A stretch of 5,364 bases of DNA, taken from contig QMQC01000151.1 of the NCBI GenBank assembly GCA_003648875.1, forward strand, positions 1 to 5,364, in the 5' to 3' direction. The stretch comes from Actinomycetota bacterium (lineage in GTDB: Bacteria; Actinomycetota; Acidimicrobiia; Spongiisociales; UBA5794). Below the pieces are notes generated by a model. The model had not been told where the DNA came from. It was given only the letters and a program-made list of their open reading frames with translations, and did not search any database. The stretch's first letter is position 1; every line of letters starts with the position of its first letter. Positions 1 to 5,364 of the stretch are shown here, piece by piece. The position numbers and the translations under genes are program-made.

Positions 1-1
1 C

Positions 2-346
2 AACCAGCTCGAACTGATGGATCTCCTCGATCCAGCCCCCGAAGGTTCCGGTGCCAACTTCGGCAACTGGGGTGCGGGAGAGTCATCAGGCGAAGGGACG
101 GCATCCTTCTCCGAGTTGGTCGCGGAAGCCCGATCCACGGTCGATCCAGGGCGCTTTGCCCAGATCATCGAGCATGCCGAGGAGCTTCTTGCTGAATACG
201 TGCCGCTGATTCCCCTGTTCCAGCGGTCCTCAGTTGCGGCTATTCGGACAGATTCTGTGATCGGCGTGGTGCACAACGGGTCAAGATCAGCAATCACTTG
301 GAATGTCGAGACCTGGCAGAGGCCGGGCGACCAGCCCGAAGGCTGA
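2..346 (+). CDS. ABC transporter solute-binding protein, family 5 (peptide/nickel type), C-terminal fragment
   Basis: Only the last 114 codons are inside the window; the gene enters from the left edge in frame and ends at TGA 344-346. The fragment has the C-terminal pattern of SBP_bac_5 extracytoplasmic binding proteins: an 'F..WGAG..SGEG' segment, then a helix (FAQIIEHAEELLAEYVPLIP) in which successive subunits 'share' a monomer-like 'aeelL.e..p.iPLf' motif, then 'IGVVHNGSRSAITWNVETW' near the end. Such proteins are exported or lipid-anchored and deliver oligopeptides, nickel or similar ligands to an ABC permease. The ligand cannot be told from this fragment. No permease or ATPase gene follows; a tRNA gene starts about 40 bases downstream on the same strand, so the rest of any transporter operon must lie to the left. 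Family assignment is fairly sure, substrate unknown. Confidence 0.75.
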   Translation, partial: NQLELMDLLDPAPEGSGANFGNWGAGESSGEGTASFSELVAEARSTVDPGRFAQIIEHAEELLAEYVPLIPLFQRSSVAAIRTDSVIGVVHNGSRSAITWNVETWQRPGDQPEG

Positions 347-386
347 TGGGGCAACTCCTGGCACCCTGATAACCTTGGCGCCATCT

Positions 387-477
<91 letters not shown>

Positions 478-480
478 AAG

Positions 481-514
481 CAGAAGGGTCCCGAGGGACC
501 CTTCTGTCGTTCTT
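481..514 (+). terminator. Rho-independent-type hairpin after tRNA-Ser
   Basis: CAGAAGGGTCCC (481-492) is perfectly complementary to GGGACCCTTCTG (495-506). This gives an 11-12 bp GC-rich stem with a tiny loop, starting five bases after the tRNA. A modest T-rich tail (TCGTTCTT, 507-514) follows rather than a clean U-run. Its place directly after the tRNA and before a convergent gene fits transcription termination and/or tRNA 3'-end processing. Confidence 0.7.
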
Positions 515-558
515 GCGTAGCCGGGATCCCACGCTCAGCGCTGAGTTGTGCAAGAACG
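508..558. repeat. Nested inverted repeats in the convergent intergenic gap
   Basis: CGTTCTTGC (508-516) and GCAAGAACG (550-558) form a perfect 9-bp inverted repeat. It encloses the perfect 12-bp palindrome CTCAGCGCTGAG (534-545). The structure sits between the tRNA-Ser terminator and the 3' end of the minus-strand peptidase gene. It could act as a minus-strand or bidirectional terminator, although there is no good U-run. Function is inferred from position only. Confidence 0.35.
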
Positions 559-564
559 GAGACG

Positions 565-2229
565 TCAGGCCGTTGCCCACTCATTCACGATCCGATCGAG
601 TGTCGGCAGCGTCACAAGACCCGAGCCGAGCACTGCGTCGTGGAAGCCTCTGATGTCGAACCGGTCCCCCATGCTGTTCTCGGCCTCGGATCGCATGCGC
701 TGGATCTCGATGCGTCCGATCATGTACGACACGGCCTGTCCGGGCATTGACAGATAGCGGTCGATCTCCTCGACGATCGAGTGCATGGCCATCGGCGAGT
801 TATCGGCCATGTAGTCGATACCTCGTTGACGCGACCAGCCAAGTGAATGCATTCCCGTGTCAACGACGAGCCGGCAGACACGCATCGAGTCAGCCATCAA
901 CATCCCTATGCGGTCGAGCTCTGATCCGTAGAGACCCATCTCATCTGCGAGACGTTCGGTGTAGAGGCCCCAACCTTCGCCATAGGCCGAGATGAACGCA
1001 TTGCGTTGGAATGCTGGGATCGAGTCACCGAGCTCATGTGCAATGGCGATCTGCAGATGATGACCGGGTATGCCTTCGTGGAATGTCGTCGCTTCGATCT
1101 CGAATGTACCCCACGATGTGGGATCCGCAGTGTTCATGAAGAACGTACCTGGCCTCGATCCGTCATCAGCAGGAGGGAAATAGAACGCAACCGGGCCGGA
1201 TTTGACCTCTTGAACGACGCAGTCAGACTCTGGTAGGCGACCGAACCAGTCACCCATTGCTGCCTTGGCCTTTGCAAAGGCAGTTTCTGATGCTGCGATC
1301 ACATCTTCCCCTGTCGTGTGATGCAGCTCGGCGTCGTCTCGCAGAGTTGTGAAGATCTCATCGAGCGAGGTTGAGTCGAGCACGGGGCCTGCGATCTGAA
1401 GATACTCGTCAGCAAGTGCGTCGATCTGCTGTAGGCCTATCTGGTGGATCTCGCCTGGCTGCATCGAAAGGGTTGTGAACCTGTCGAGGAGTCGTGAGTA
1501 CACGAGGTCACCATCGGCGAGGCCGAATAGACCAGCCTGATCATCGGGTCGTGCGACTGGGCCAACTTCGTCCCTGATCACGTTCCGGTATCGCTCAAAC
1601 GCAGGGTTGACCGAGTCCCTCACGATTGCTGCTGCACGCTCACGCCATGCTGCTGTGTCCTCCTCGGAGTGCGCCTCGGGCATCTGGGCTCGAAGGAAGG
1701 GAGATTCGTTGATCGGTGATGCGAGAAGTGAGTTGAGTTGTCCTACCGTCCGTTCAACGGCGAACTCGGCATTGACGCGACGGCTGGCAATCCCTTCGCG
1801 AACCCTCTCTGTTGATTGGTCGAGCATCCGAGCGAACGAGACGTATTTGTCAAGCATTCCTTCAGCGTGCTCAACAGTCTTGACGGACAGCTGAGGGATG
1901 ACCACCTGGGCTGCTACCTGTGGCCCGAAGATCGGATCGACACCGAACTCCGCCTGACGCATTTCGGAAACAGCAGCCTTCGACTCGGCCTCATAGATCA
2001 AGGTCTCCTGGGTGGTGCGGTCAGAGGTTGAAAGCTCAGAGATGTCGAAGGCGCGGGCACGTTGAGCGAAGGACCGTCTCGCAGCGATGTCTTCGTCCTC
2101 GGCGTCGCGACTTGCGTCTTCGAAGCTGTCGATGTACCGGTAGTCACCGAGCATATGGGCTTCGGTCGGATTTGCCTTGAGGACGTACTCCCAGTACTCG
2201 TCTGCGAGTGCGCGGAGGTCTTGGTTCAC
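565..2229 (-). CDS. DUF885-family predicted zinc-dependent peptidase
   Basis: This encodes a 554-aa protein of the DUF885 family (PF05960), regarded as zincin-like metallopeptidases. Near residues 384-391 it has the family's HEGIPGHH signature (H384, E385, H390, H391), followed by EGWGLYTERL (E418 onward), the usual downstream acidic element, and MPGQAVSYMIG (495-505) near the C terminus. Length is normal for the family. No signal peptide or membrane segment is visible, so a cytoplasmic location is likely. The substrate is unknown; hydrolysis of peptide or amide bonds is inferred from the motif. I place the start at GTG 2229-2227 because AGGAG (2239-2235) lies 5 bases upstream. A TTG five codons earlier (2244) is in frame but lies upstream of that site and is less likely. 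The gene converges on tRNA-Ser and diverges from tRNA-Arg; no operon partner is visible. Confidence 0.9.
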   Translation of the reverse strand: MNQDLRALADEYWEYVLKANPTEAHMLGDYRYIDSFEDASRDAEDEDIAARRSFAQRARAFDISELSTSDRTTQETLIYEAESKAAVSEMRQAEFGVDPIFGPQVAAQVVIPQLSVKTVEHAEGMLDKYVSFARMLDQSTERVREGIASRRVNAEFAVERTVGQLNSLLASPINESPFLRAQMPEAHSEEDTAAWRERAAAIVRDSVNPAFERYRNVIRDEVGPVARPDDQAGLFGLADGDLVYSRLLDRFTTLSMQPGEIHQIGLQQIDALADEYLQIAGPVLDSTSLDEIFTTLRDDAELHHTTGEDVIAASETAFAKAKAAMGDWFGRLPESDCVVQEVKSGPVAFYFPPADDGSRPGTFFMNTADPTSWGTFEIEATTFHEGIPGHHLQIAIAHELGDSIPAFQRNAFISAYGEGWGLYTERLADEMGLYGSELDRIGMLMADSMRVCRLVVDTGMHSLGWSRQRGIDYMADNSPMAMHSIVEEIDRYLSMPGQAVSYMIGRIEIQRMRSEAENSMGDRFDIRGFHDAVLGSGLVTLPTLDRIVNEWATA

Positions 2230-2234
2230 GTGGT

Positions 2235-2239
2235 CTCCT
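2235..2239 (-). promoter_or_regulatory. Ribosome binding site deciding the DUF885 start
   Basis: The minus strand reads AGGAG, then 5 bases, then GTG. This favours the GTG start at 2229 over the in-frame TTG at 2244, which lies upstream of the site. Confidence 0.7.
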
Positions 2240-2289
2240 GTCAAACAGCTCTCTGTTGCGCTTCCAGAGCACTACCTTATTGCCACCAA

Positions 2290-2367
<78 letters not shown>

Positions 2368-2528
2368 CACAAATCCTTGTGATGTATGGGTTTTCGAGCC
2401 CAGCCAACCCAAGCCTTGAGCTGGGGACCCCCAACTGACAGCCATCTGTGGTGAACATCGTCTGTTTCGGCACGATTATGTCGAAGACGAGCATCCAGAC
2501 AGCCGCCCAAGTGTTGCAATGACCACCT
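2368..2528. other. Intergenic region after tRNA-Arg, no gene recognised
   Basis: No credible coding sequence is seen. Minus-strand ORFs here run through the antisense of tRNA-Arg and are artefacts. Weak secondary structure is possible: CCCAGC (2399-2404) with GCTGGG (2420-2425), and CGTCT..TCG with CGAAGACG around 2459-2489. Neither has a U-run, so neither is called a terminator. No duplicate of the tRNA-Arg 3' end was found here or elsewhere in the window. Confidence 0.4.
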
Positions 2529-2586
2529 GACATCGCAGCACATATGGTCGCTTGATCTCACCGAACATGTTGCCGGTTATGCGCGG
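2529..2586. repeat. Imperfect inverted-repeat element, copy 1 (attC-like candidate)
   Basis: The conserved arm is 2566-2586. On the minus strand it reads CCGCGCATAACCGGCA then ACATG, matching the arm at 5009-5029 at 19 of 21 positions. The weaker partner arm (2529-2550) has ACATCGCAG followed by CACATATGGTCG, which resembles the left arm of the 4969-5029 copy. The two arms can pair imperfectly around a loop near 2551-2561. The decarboxylase stop codon TAA (2579-2577) lies inside the CATAAC box. In classical integron cassettes the stop codon often overlaps the R'' box in the same way. Whether this is a recombination site is inference. Confidence 0.6.
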
Positions 2587-3968
2587 CGGATTTGATCAAC
2601 TGCGTTGGCAACGGCGCGGATTGAACGATCGATATCCGCTGCCGTGGTGGACCAATTCGAAACCGATATCCGCAGCAGCCGCTCTCCGCGCCACGTCGTC
2701 GCTCCCAACCAGGCATCTCCACCTTCCTGAATCTTCAGGGCAATTCGTTGCGTTACAGCTTCGTCACCGACCCGAACAAGGACTTGATTGAGAATCACGT
2801 CGTTGACGACATCGACACCATCGATGGCGTTCAGTCCTTCAGCGAAGCGACGAGCCATTTCACAGCACCGGTCGATGACATCCTCCACACCGGACCGACC
2901 GAGGCCCCGTAACGCCGCCCACGTCGCGAATCCACGAGCACGCCGAGAAGATTCCAACACGAAGTCGCCTCCCCCGAAGTGCCTCCCTTCCTCTTGTCCT
3001 GACAGATAGGAGGCGGTGTATCCCATGGCCGTTGCATGAACTTCAGGCCGTGCACAGAAGGCGTAACCAGAGTCGTAGGGAACATTGAGCCACTTGTGCC
3101 CGTCACATCCCCACGAATCTGCAAGCTCAACTCCATCGACGTAATGCCTGAGGTTGGAACTAGCTCCTGCCCACAGACCGAATGCTCCATCAACATGCAC
3201 CCACGCCCCGTGTCGCTTGGCCACATCACATATTCGTCGCAAGTCGTCGAACGCCCCGGTGTTCACGTTGCCGGACTGAGCGCAGACAATCGTTGGACCA
3301 GTAGCGCCGTCTTTGAGCACGCCGTCGAGCGATTCTGCATCCATTGCACCATCCGGCCCGGCAGGTACCAGCTCCAGGGCGCTTTCGCCAAGACCCAACA
3401 ACCGCAACGTCCTATCGATCGTGGCATGACGCTCAGCTCCGGCCACAACCCTTACGCGTGGCGCACCTCGGAGGCCATCGCGCCCTACATCCCAACTGTG
3501 ATCGTGCAGGACCTGCAATCTCGCAGCAGTGAGTCCGACAGTATTCGCTGCCTGTGCCCCAGTCACGAAACCGACCGAAGCTGATGCCGGAATACCAAGG
3601 AGATCCTTGAGCCAATCGCCAGCAACGTCCTCAAACGCGAGCGACGCGGGCGAACTTGACTCGTTGAAAGCAAGTTGATCCCAACCTGATGTCATCACAT
3701 CTGCAACCAGGGCAGCGTCGGTAGAGCCGCCGGTTACGAACCCGAAATATCTTGGTCCCGCTGAAGCCATCAATCCCGGCCGAGCGGACTCGACAAGCTC
3801 TCTCATTACTTCGTCGAGAGGAACCCCCTCGGTGGGTATTGACCGAGGGAACGCCGCCACCAAGTCGGCACGGGTAGCAGAAGCGCCAACAGACGACTCT
3901 GGGAGCATCTCCCGATACGCCGCGATCTCTTCAACAGCGACCGCCAAACTATCGCGCAACTCCGACAT
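2577..3968 (-). CDS. PLP-dependent group II amino acid decarboxylase family protein
   Basis: This encodes 463 aa of the group II pyridoxal-phosphate decarboxylase family (aromatic amino acid, glutamate and diaminobutyrate decarboxylase relatives, fold type I). In order: an N-terminal helix; RYFGFVTGG (73-81), the usual substrate-side segment; TGAQAANTVG (136-145), phosphate binding; H181 in AERHATIDR, the histidine expected to stack on the cofactor; HVDGAFG with D260, expected to contact the pyridine nitrogen; GCDGHKWLN with K292, the Schiff-base lysine; and SRRARGFATWAALRGLG (341-357). All catalytic elements are intact, so it should be active and cytoplasmic; the amino acid substrate cannot be assigned. 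The start is ATG 3968-3966, 9 bases after GGAGG (3982-3978). A GTG at 4016-4014, also behind a GGAGG, is an alternative that would add 16 residues. The stop lies inside a repeat arm at 2566-2586, and another element lies upstream (4026-4097), giving a cassette-like unit. Confidence 0.92.
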   Translation of the reverse strand: MSELRDSLAVAVEEIAAYREMLPESSVGASATRADLVAAFPRSIPTEGVPLDEVMRELVESARPGLMASAGPRYFGFVTGGSTDAALVADVMTSGWDQLAFNESSSPASLAFEDVAGDWLKDLLGIPASASVGFVTGAQAANTVGLTAARLQVLHDHSWDVGRDGLRGAPRVRVVAGAERHATIDRTLRLLGLGESALELVPAGPDGAMDAESLDGVLKDGATGPTIVCAQSGNVNTGAFDDLRRICDVAKRHGAWVHVDGAFGLWAGASSNLRHYVDGVELADSWGCDGHKWLNVPYDSGYAFCARPEVHATAMGYTASYLSGQEEGRHFGGGDFVLESSRRARGFATWAALRGLGRSGVEDVIDRCCEMARRFAEGLNAIDGVDVVNDVILNQVLVRVGDEAVTQRIALKIQEGGDAWLGATTWRGERLLRISVSNWSTTAADIDRSIRAVANAVDQIRRA

Positions 3969-4025
3969 GTTGATCATCCTCCGACAGGATCGAGACCCGA
4001 TAGGGGATTCAAGCACAAACTCCTC

Positions 4026-4097
4026 CCGCCCATACCGGCACATATGCGCCACGCAACAGCCGACGGCTATCCGTGGTGTGTGCGTGTCGACATGCCC
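4026..4097. repeat. Imperfect inverted-repeat element, copy 2 (attC-like candidate)
   Basis: The conserved arm (4026-4046) reads CCGCCCATACCGG then CACATATG, 19 of 21 identical to the copies at 4574 and 4969. The opposite arm (about 4072-4097) pairs with it in blocks: CCACG (4049-4053) with CGTGG (4072-4076), CGGCAC (4036-4041) with GTGTCG (4084-4089, one G-U), and the outer CAT with ATG in CATGCCC. The loop holds a small hairpin, AGCCG-A-CGGCT (4058-4068). The element begins about 26 bases after the glyoxalase-like stop codon, and its other end abuts the leader of the decarboxylase gene. Confidence 0.6.
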
Positions 4098-4123
4098 TCA
4101 AGCTGGAACTGTCTGGTCGGGAT

Positions 4124-4501
4124 CTATTCGGAGAGGATGTTGAGGATGTTGCCTTCGCTGTCCTTGAACCATGCGCCTCTACGACCGTCGGGTAGCTCAA
4201 GGACTCCGTTGACGGTCTTGAAGTCGTCGTAGTCGAACTCGTCGAAAACCACGCCCCGATCTCGAAGCAACGCCATCGCAGCATCGAAGTCGTCGGGTGA
4301 GAACGACGCCGCTGTGGCCTGGTTCGTTCCGGCGACCTGGGACGGATACAACAGGAACCGGACACCACCGGTCTCGTACCAGGAACCGTCGAAGGCATCC
4401 GTCTCAACAGGGCGCAGGCCAAGAGTCTCTTCGTACCAGGCTCGCGCCCGCGCCATATCTGATGCTGGCAGAGTGACGTGGAATTGGACAGAGTCGAACA
4501 T
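4124..4501 (-). CDS. Glyoxalase/bleomycin-resistance (VOC) fold protein
   Basis: This encodes 125 aa with the vicinal-oxygen-chelate layout of two beta-alpha-beta-beta-beta units. The first unit opens with VQFHVTLPASDMARARAWYEETLGL (residues 5-29). The second has DDFDAAMALLRDRGV (70-84) and ends with the family's GAWFKDSEGNILNI (109-122). At the usual last metal-ligand position (the E of GNxxE) this protein has N121, so it may bind metal differently or not at all. Small single-domain VOC proteins act as isomerases, dioxygenases or drug-binding proteins; this one's substrate is unknown. The start is ATG 4501-4499, 5 bases after GGGAGG (4512-4507). The GTG two codons upstream overlaps that site and is rejected. 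A good promoter lies just upstream. A repeat element follows the stop and another lies 5' of the gene, as expected for a mobile cassette. Confidence 0.9.
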   Translation of the reverse strand: MFDSVQFHVTLPASDMARARAWYEETLGLRPVETDAFDGSWYETGGVRFLLYPSQVAGTNQATAASFSPDDFDAAMALLRDRGVVFDEFDYDDFKTVNGVLELPDGRRGAWFKDSEGNILNILSE

Positions 4502-4528
4502 ATGCACCTCCCGTGCAACGCCATTTCA

Positions 4529-4556
4529 AACCTACACAGCAAACTCGTCGTGTCAA
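4529..4556 (-). promoter_or_regulatory. Predicted sigma-A-type promoter for the VOC gene
   Basis: The minus strand has a perfect -35 TTGACA (4556-4551), a 16-base spacer and a -10 TAGGTT (4534-4529). Transcription would start near 4522, about 20 bases upstream of the ATG at 4501 and just before its GGGAGG site. This gives the small gene its own promoter. Confidence 0.55.
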
Positions 4557-4573
4557 CCAGCACTCATGAGTTA

Positions 4574-4635
4574 CCGCCCATAGCGGCACATGTGGGCTTC
4601 TAGAAATCTCCCCTACAGGGAAGATGCGACATCTG
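4574..4635. repeat. Repeat element, copy 3 (one conserved arm, degenerate partner)
   Basis: The conserved arm (4574-4594) reads CCGCCCATAGCGG then CACATGTG, 19 of 21 identical to the arm at 4026. A possible partner arm (4623-4635, GATGCGACATCTG) resembles, in reverse complement, the weak arm of the 4026-4097 copy, which shares ATGTCG. Pairing is poor. The right boundary is therefore uncertain, and only the conserved arm is firmly supported. The element sits between the divergent VOC and DUF3303-like genes. Confidence 0.45.
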
Positions 4636-4639
4636 TAGC
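4614..4639 (+). other. Possible hairpin in the leader of the DUF3303-like gene
   Basis: CTAC at 4613-4616 and AGATG (4622-4626) pair with CATCT (4630-4634) and GTAG (4635-4638). This forms a two-part stem with a CGA loop and a purine bulge. It ends about 25 bases before the AGGAGG site at 4662. It may belong to the third repeat element or to the mRNA leader. The role is unknown. Confidence 0.25.
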
Positions 4640-4672
4640 GTTGAACAGTGAGCTAGGTCTCAGGAGGACTCC

Positions 4673-4963
4673 ATGCTGTTTCATGTCAAGCACACCCATA
4701 GCTGGGAAGCGTGCCCCTACCACGACCCGGATCGGGCACGGGCAACATTCGGTAAGGCCATGGCTGGCATCATGGAATCAGAGGTCGAGCTGATAGGTGC
4801 ATATGTGGATGCTGCAGCCCACACCACATTTCTGATACTGGATGCCACTTCTGCGGGTCAGATCGAAGAGGCACTCGCCCCCGTGATAGATATCGGATGG
4901 GCCGAGACTCGTCCCGTTGTGGACTTCGCTGAAGTCCTGAACCGTGTAACCGAAGGCGGCTAG
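4673..4963 (+). CDS. Small DUF3303-like protein
   Basis: This encodes 96 aa starting MLFHVKHTHSWEACP and continuing with HDPDRARATFG (17-27), VELIGAYVDAAAHTTFLILDA (38-58) and VIDIGWAETRPVVDF (71-85). The pattern looks like the DUF3303 group of small alpha/beta proteins with a probable ferredoxin-like, dimeric alpha-beta-barrel fold. I assign this from memory of the family's sequence style, not a search. No catalytic residues are recognised, although the N-terminal H-x-H-S-W-E-x-C stretch (H7, H9, C14) is striking. The start is well supported: AGGAGG at 4662-4667, then 5 bases, then ATG. The TAG stop at 4961-4963 is followed 5 bases later by a hairpin repeat element. It is the only one of the three genes between the repeats that lies on the plus strand. 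No signal peptide or membrane segment is seen. Confidence 0.82.
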   Translation: MLFHVKHTHSWEACPYHDPDRARATFGKAMAGIMESEVELIGAYVDAAAHTTFLILDATSAGQIEEALAPVIDIGWAETRPVVDFAEVLNRVTEGG

Positions 4964-4968
4964 TACCC

Positions 4969-5029
4969 CCGCACATAACGGCACATATGCTCGTCCAACT
5001 CGGCTATGCATATTGCCGGTTATGGGCGG
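4969..5029. repeat. Near-perfect inverted-repeat hairpin, copy 4 (best attC-like candidate)
   Basis: The left arm 4969-4990 and right arm 5008-5029 are both full copies of the conserved arm, in inverted orientation. Aligned by hand, 20 of 21 facing positions pair. There is one mismatch (A4973/G5025), single-base bulges at C4984 and G5019 (or G5018), and a 17-base loop (4991-5007). The outer boxes are CATAAC (4974-4979) and GTTATG (5019-5024), in the positions of attC R'' and R'. The extra C in the left arm leaves an unpaired G on the bottom strand, as in attC L''. No U-run follows, so a plain terminator is less likely. It starts 5 bases after the DUF3303-like stop. Confidence 0.7.
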
Positions 5030-5232
5030 TGCGTCAGATGTTGTTTCTAGTGCCGATACGGCGGGTATCGGGATGCCGGAGGGACGAAAGGTTGTATCGT
5101 GAGTTGAGGCGGTTTGAAAGCTAGCGGGGCGTCTAGCGGCTTTGTGTTCTTGTTGATCTAGAACAATCGCTTTTGGCTGTCATGTGAATCTGCCCGAGGG
5201 TGCCTTATAGGGTGAAGTCCTCAGGAGAGCTG
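5030..5232 (+). other. Leader region upstream of the sigma factor gene
   Basis: No gene is seen. It holds a perfect 7-bp hairpin, CCGATAC (5053-5059) with GTATCGG (5065-5071) and a GGCGG loop and no U-run; a direct repeat CTAGCGG at 5121-5127 and 5133-5139 (12-base period, about one helical turn); and an inverted repeat TTGTT/AACAA (5150-5154/5162-5166). A GAACAA at 5161-5166 with GTCA about 14 bases later loosely recalls ECF-type promoter elements, but the spacing is short. No convincing sigma-A promoter was found. Confidence 0.35.
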
Positions 5233-5364
5233 ATGACCACAGAGACAACGAACGTTGACGGGTTCACCAGGTTCGTTGAAGAGACAGAACCTCGTTTGAA
5301 GCTCGCGTTGTGTTCGGCGTTCGGTCGCCAAGCTGGGCTTGATGCTACTGCTGATGCTGTTGCG
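5233..5364 (+). CDS. Probable RNA polymerase sigma factor (ECF/sigma-70 like), N-terminal fragment
   Basis: An open frame starts at ATG 5233 behind AGGAG (5223-5227, 5-base spacing) and runs off the right edge after 44 codons. The peptide starts MTTETTNVDGFTRFVEETEP and continues RLKLALCSAFGRQAGLDATADAVA. The 'F..FVEETEPRLKLALCSAFG...G.DATADAVAEA'-like beginning is typical of the region 2 start of ECF-type sigma factors, where a helix 'f..yv...p.L...a...g.d..aAeDavqea' begins. Only this helix is present, so the -10 recognition and region 4 parts cannot be checked. It could also be another small helical protein. No anti-sigma gene is visible. It begins about 200 bases after the last repeat element. 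Confidence 0.55.
   Translation, partial: MTTETTNVDGFTRFVEETEPRLKLALCSAFGRQAGLDATADAVA

Noticed and set aside
365..380. GATAACCTTGGCGCC before tRNA-Ser as a further repeat copy
   Set aside because: Only the ATAACC core matches; the rest of the arm and an inverted partner are missing.
3036..3584. 182-aa plus-strand open frame
   Set aside because: It lies fully antisense to the decarboxylase gene, has no recognisable domain, and is a frame shadow of a GC-rich gene.
2566..4046. Decarboxylase gene as a transposon with terminal inverted repeats
   Set aside because: The arms at 2566 and 4026 are inverted around the gene, but the arms around the VOC and DUF3303-like genes are direct. There is no transposase and no obvious target duplication, so the arms are better explained as boundary elements.
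4009..4563. 184-aa minus-strand open frame over the VOC gene
   Set aside because: Another-frame shadow of the VOC gene: low-complexity serine/arginine/threonine-rich composition and no domain.
4640..4646. GTTGAAC, an exact match to GTTRRRY, as the R' box of the third element
   Set aside because: It is not complementary to that element's opposite CATAGC box, and a 7-base degenerate match is expected by chance.
4778..5011. Minus-strand open frame across the DUF3303-like gene and the 4969-5029 hairpin
   Set aside because: It is antisense to a gene with a strong ribosome binding site and its start lies within the repeat; no independent coding evidence.

Overview
The window reads as chromosomal DNA of a moderately GC-rich bacterium, most likely an actinobacterium. 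The Acidimicrobiia are a guess based on gene content and codon style, not proof. Two complete tRNA genes, strong AGGAGG-type ribosome binding sites and housekeeping-type genes occupy the left half. The right half is a looser, cassette-like region of short genes separated by a repeated DNA element. No integrase, transposase, CRISPR array or rRNA is present.

Left half (1-2367): the 3' end of a family 5 (peptide/nickel type) ABC transporter solute-binding protein gene; tRNA-Ser(GCU) with a strong hairpin after it; a convergent gene for a DUF885-family predicted zinc peptidase on the minus strand; then tRNA-Arg(ACG) on the plus strand, divergent from the peptidase.

Right half (2368-5364): a PLP-dependent group II decarboxylase (minus), a 125-aa glyoxalase/VOC-fold protein (minus) with its own promoter, a 96-aa DUF3303-like protein (plus), and the first 44 codons of an apparent ECF/sigma-70-like sigma factor (plus). 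The first three share no pathway that can be seen.

The main observation is a family of conserved 21-nt arms, roughly CCGCCCATA followed by (A)CCGGCA(C)ATATG. There are five copies in four elements of about 58-72 nt, at 2529-2586, 4026-4097, 4574-4635 and 4969-5029. They occur at the gene boundaries of this region and were not noticed in the tRNA/peptidase half. Three of the four lie directly at the 3' end of a gene. The 4969-5029 element folds into a near-perfect hairpin with single-base bulges and has CATAAC/GTTATG outer boxes. The decarboxylase stop codon falls inside such a box. This resembles integron attC sites and an integrase-less cassette array (CALIN). The boxes do not match the classical GTTRRRY consensus exactly, so a non-integron palindromic repeat family remains possible.
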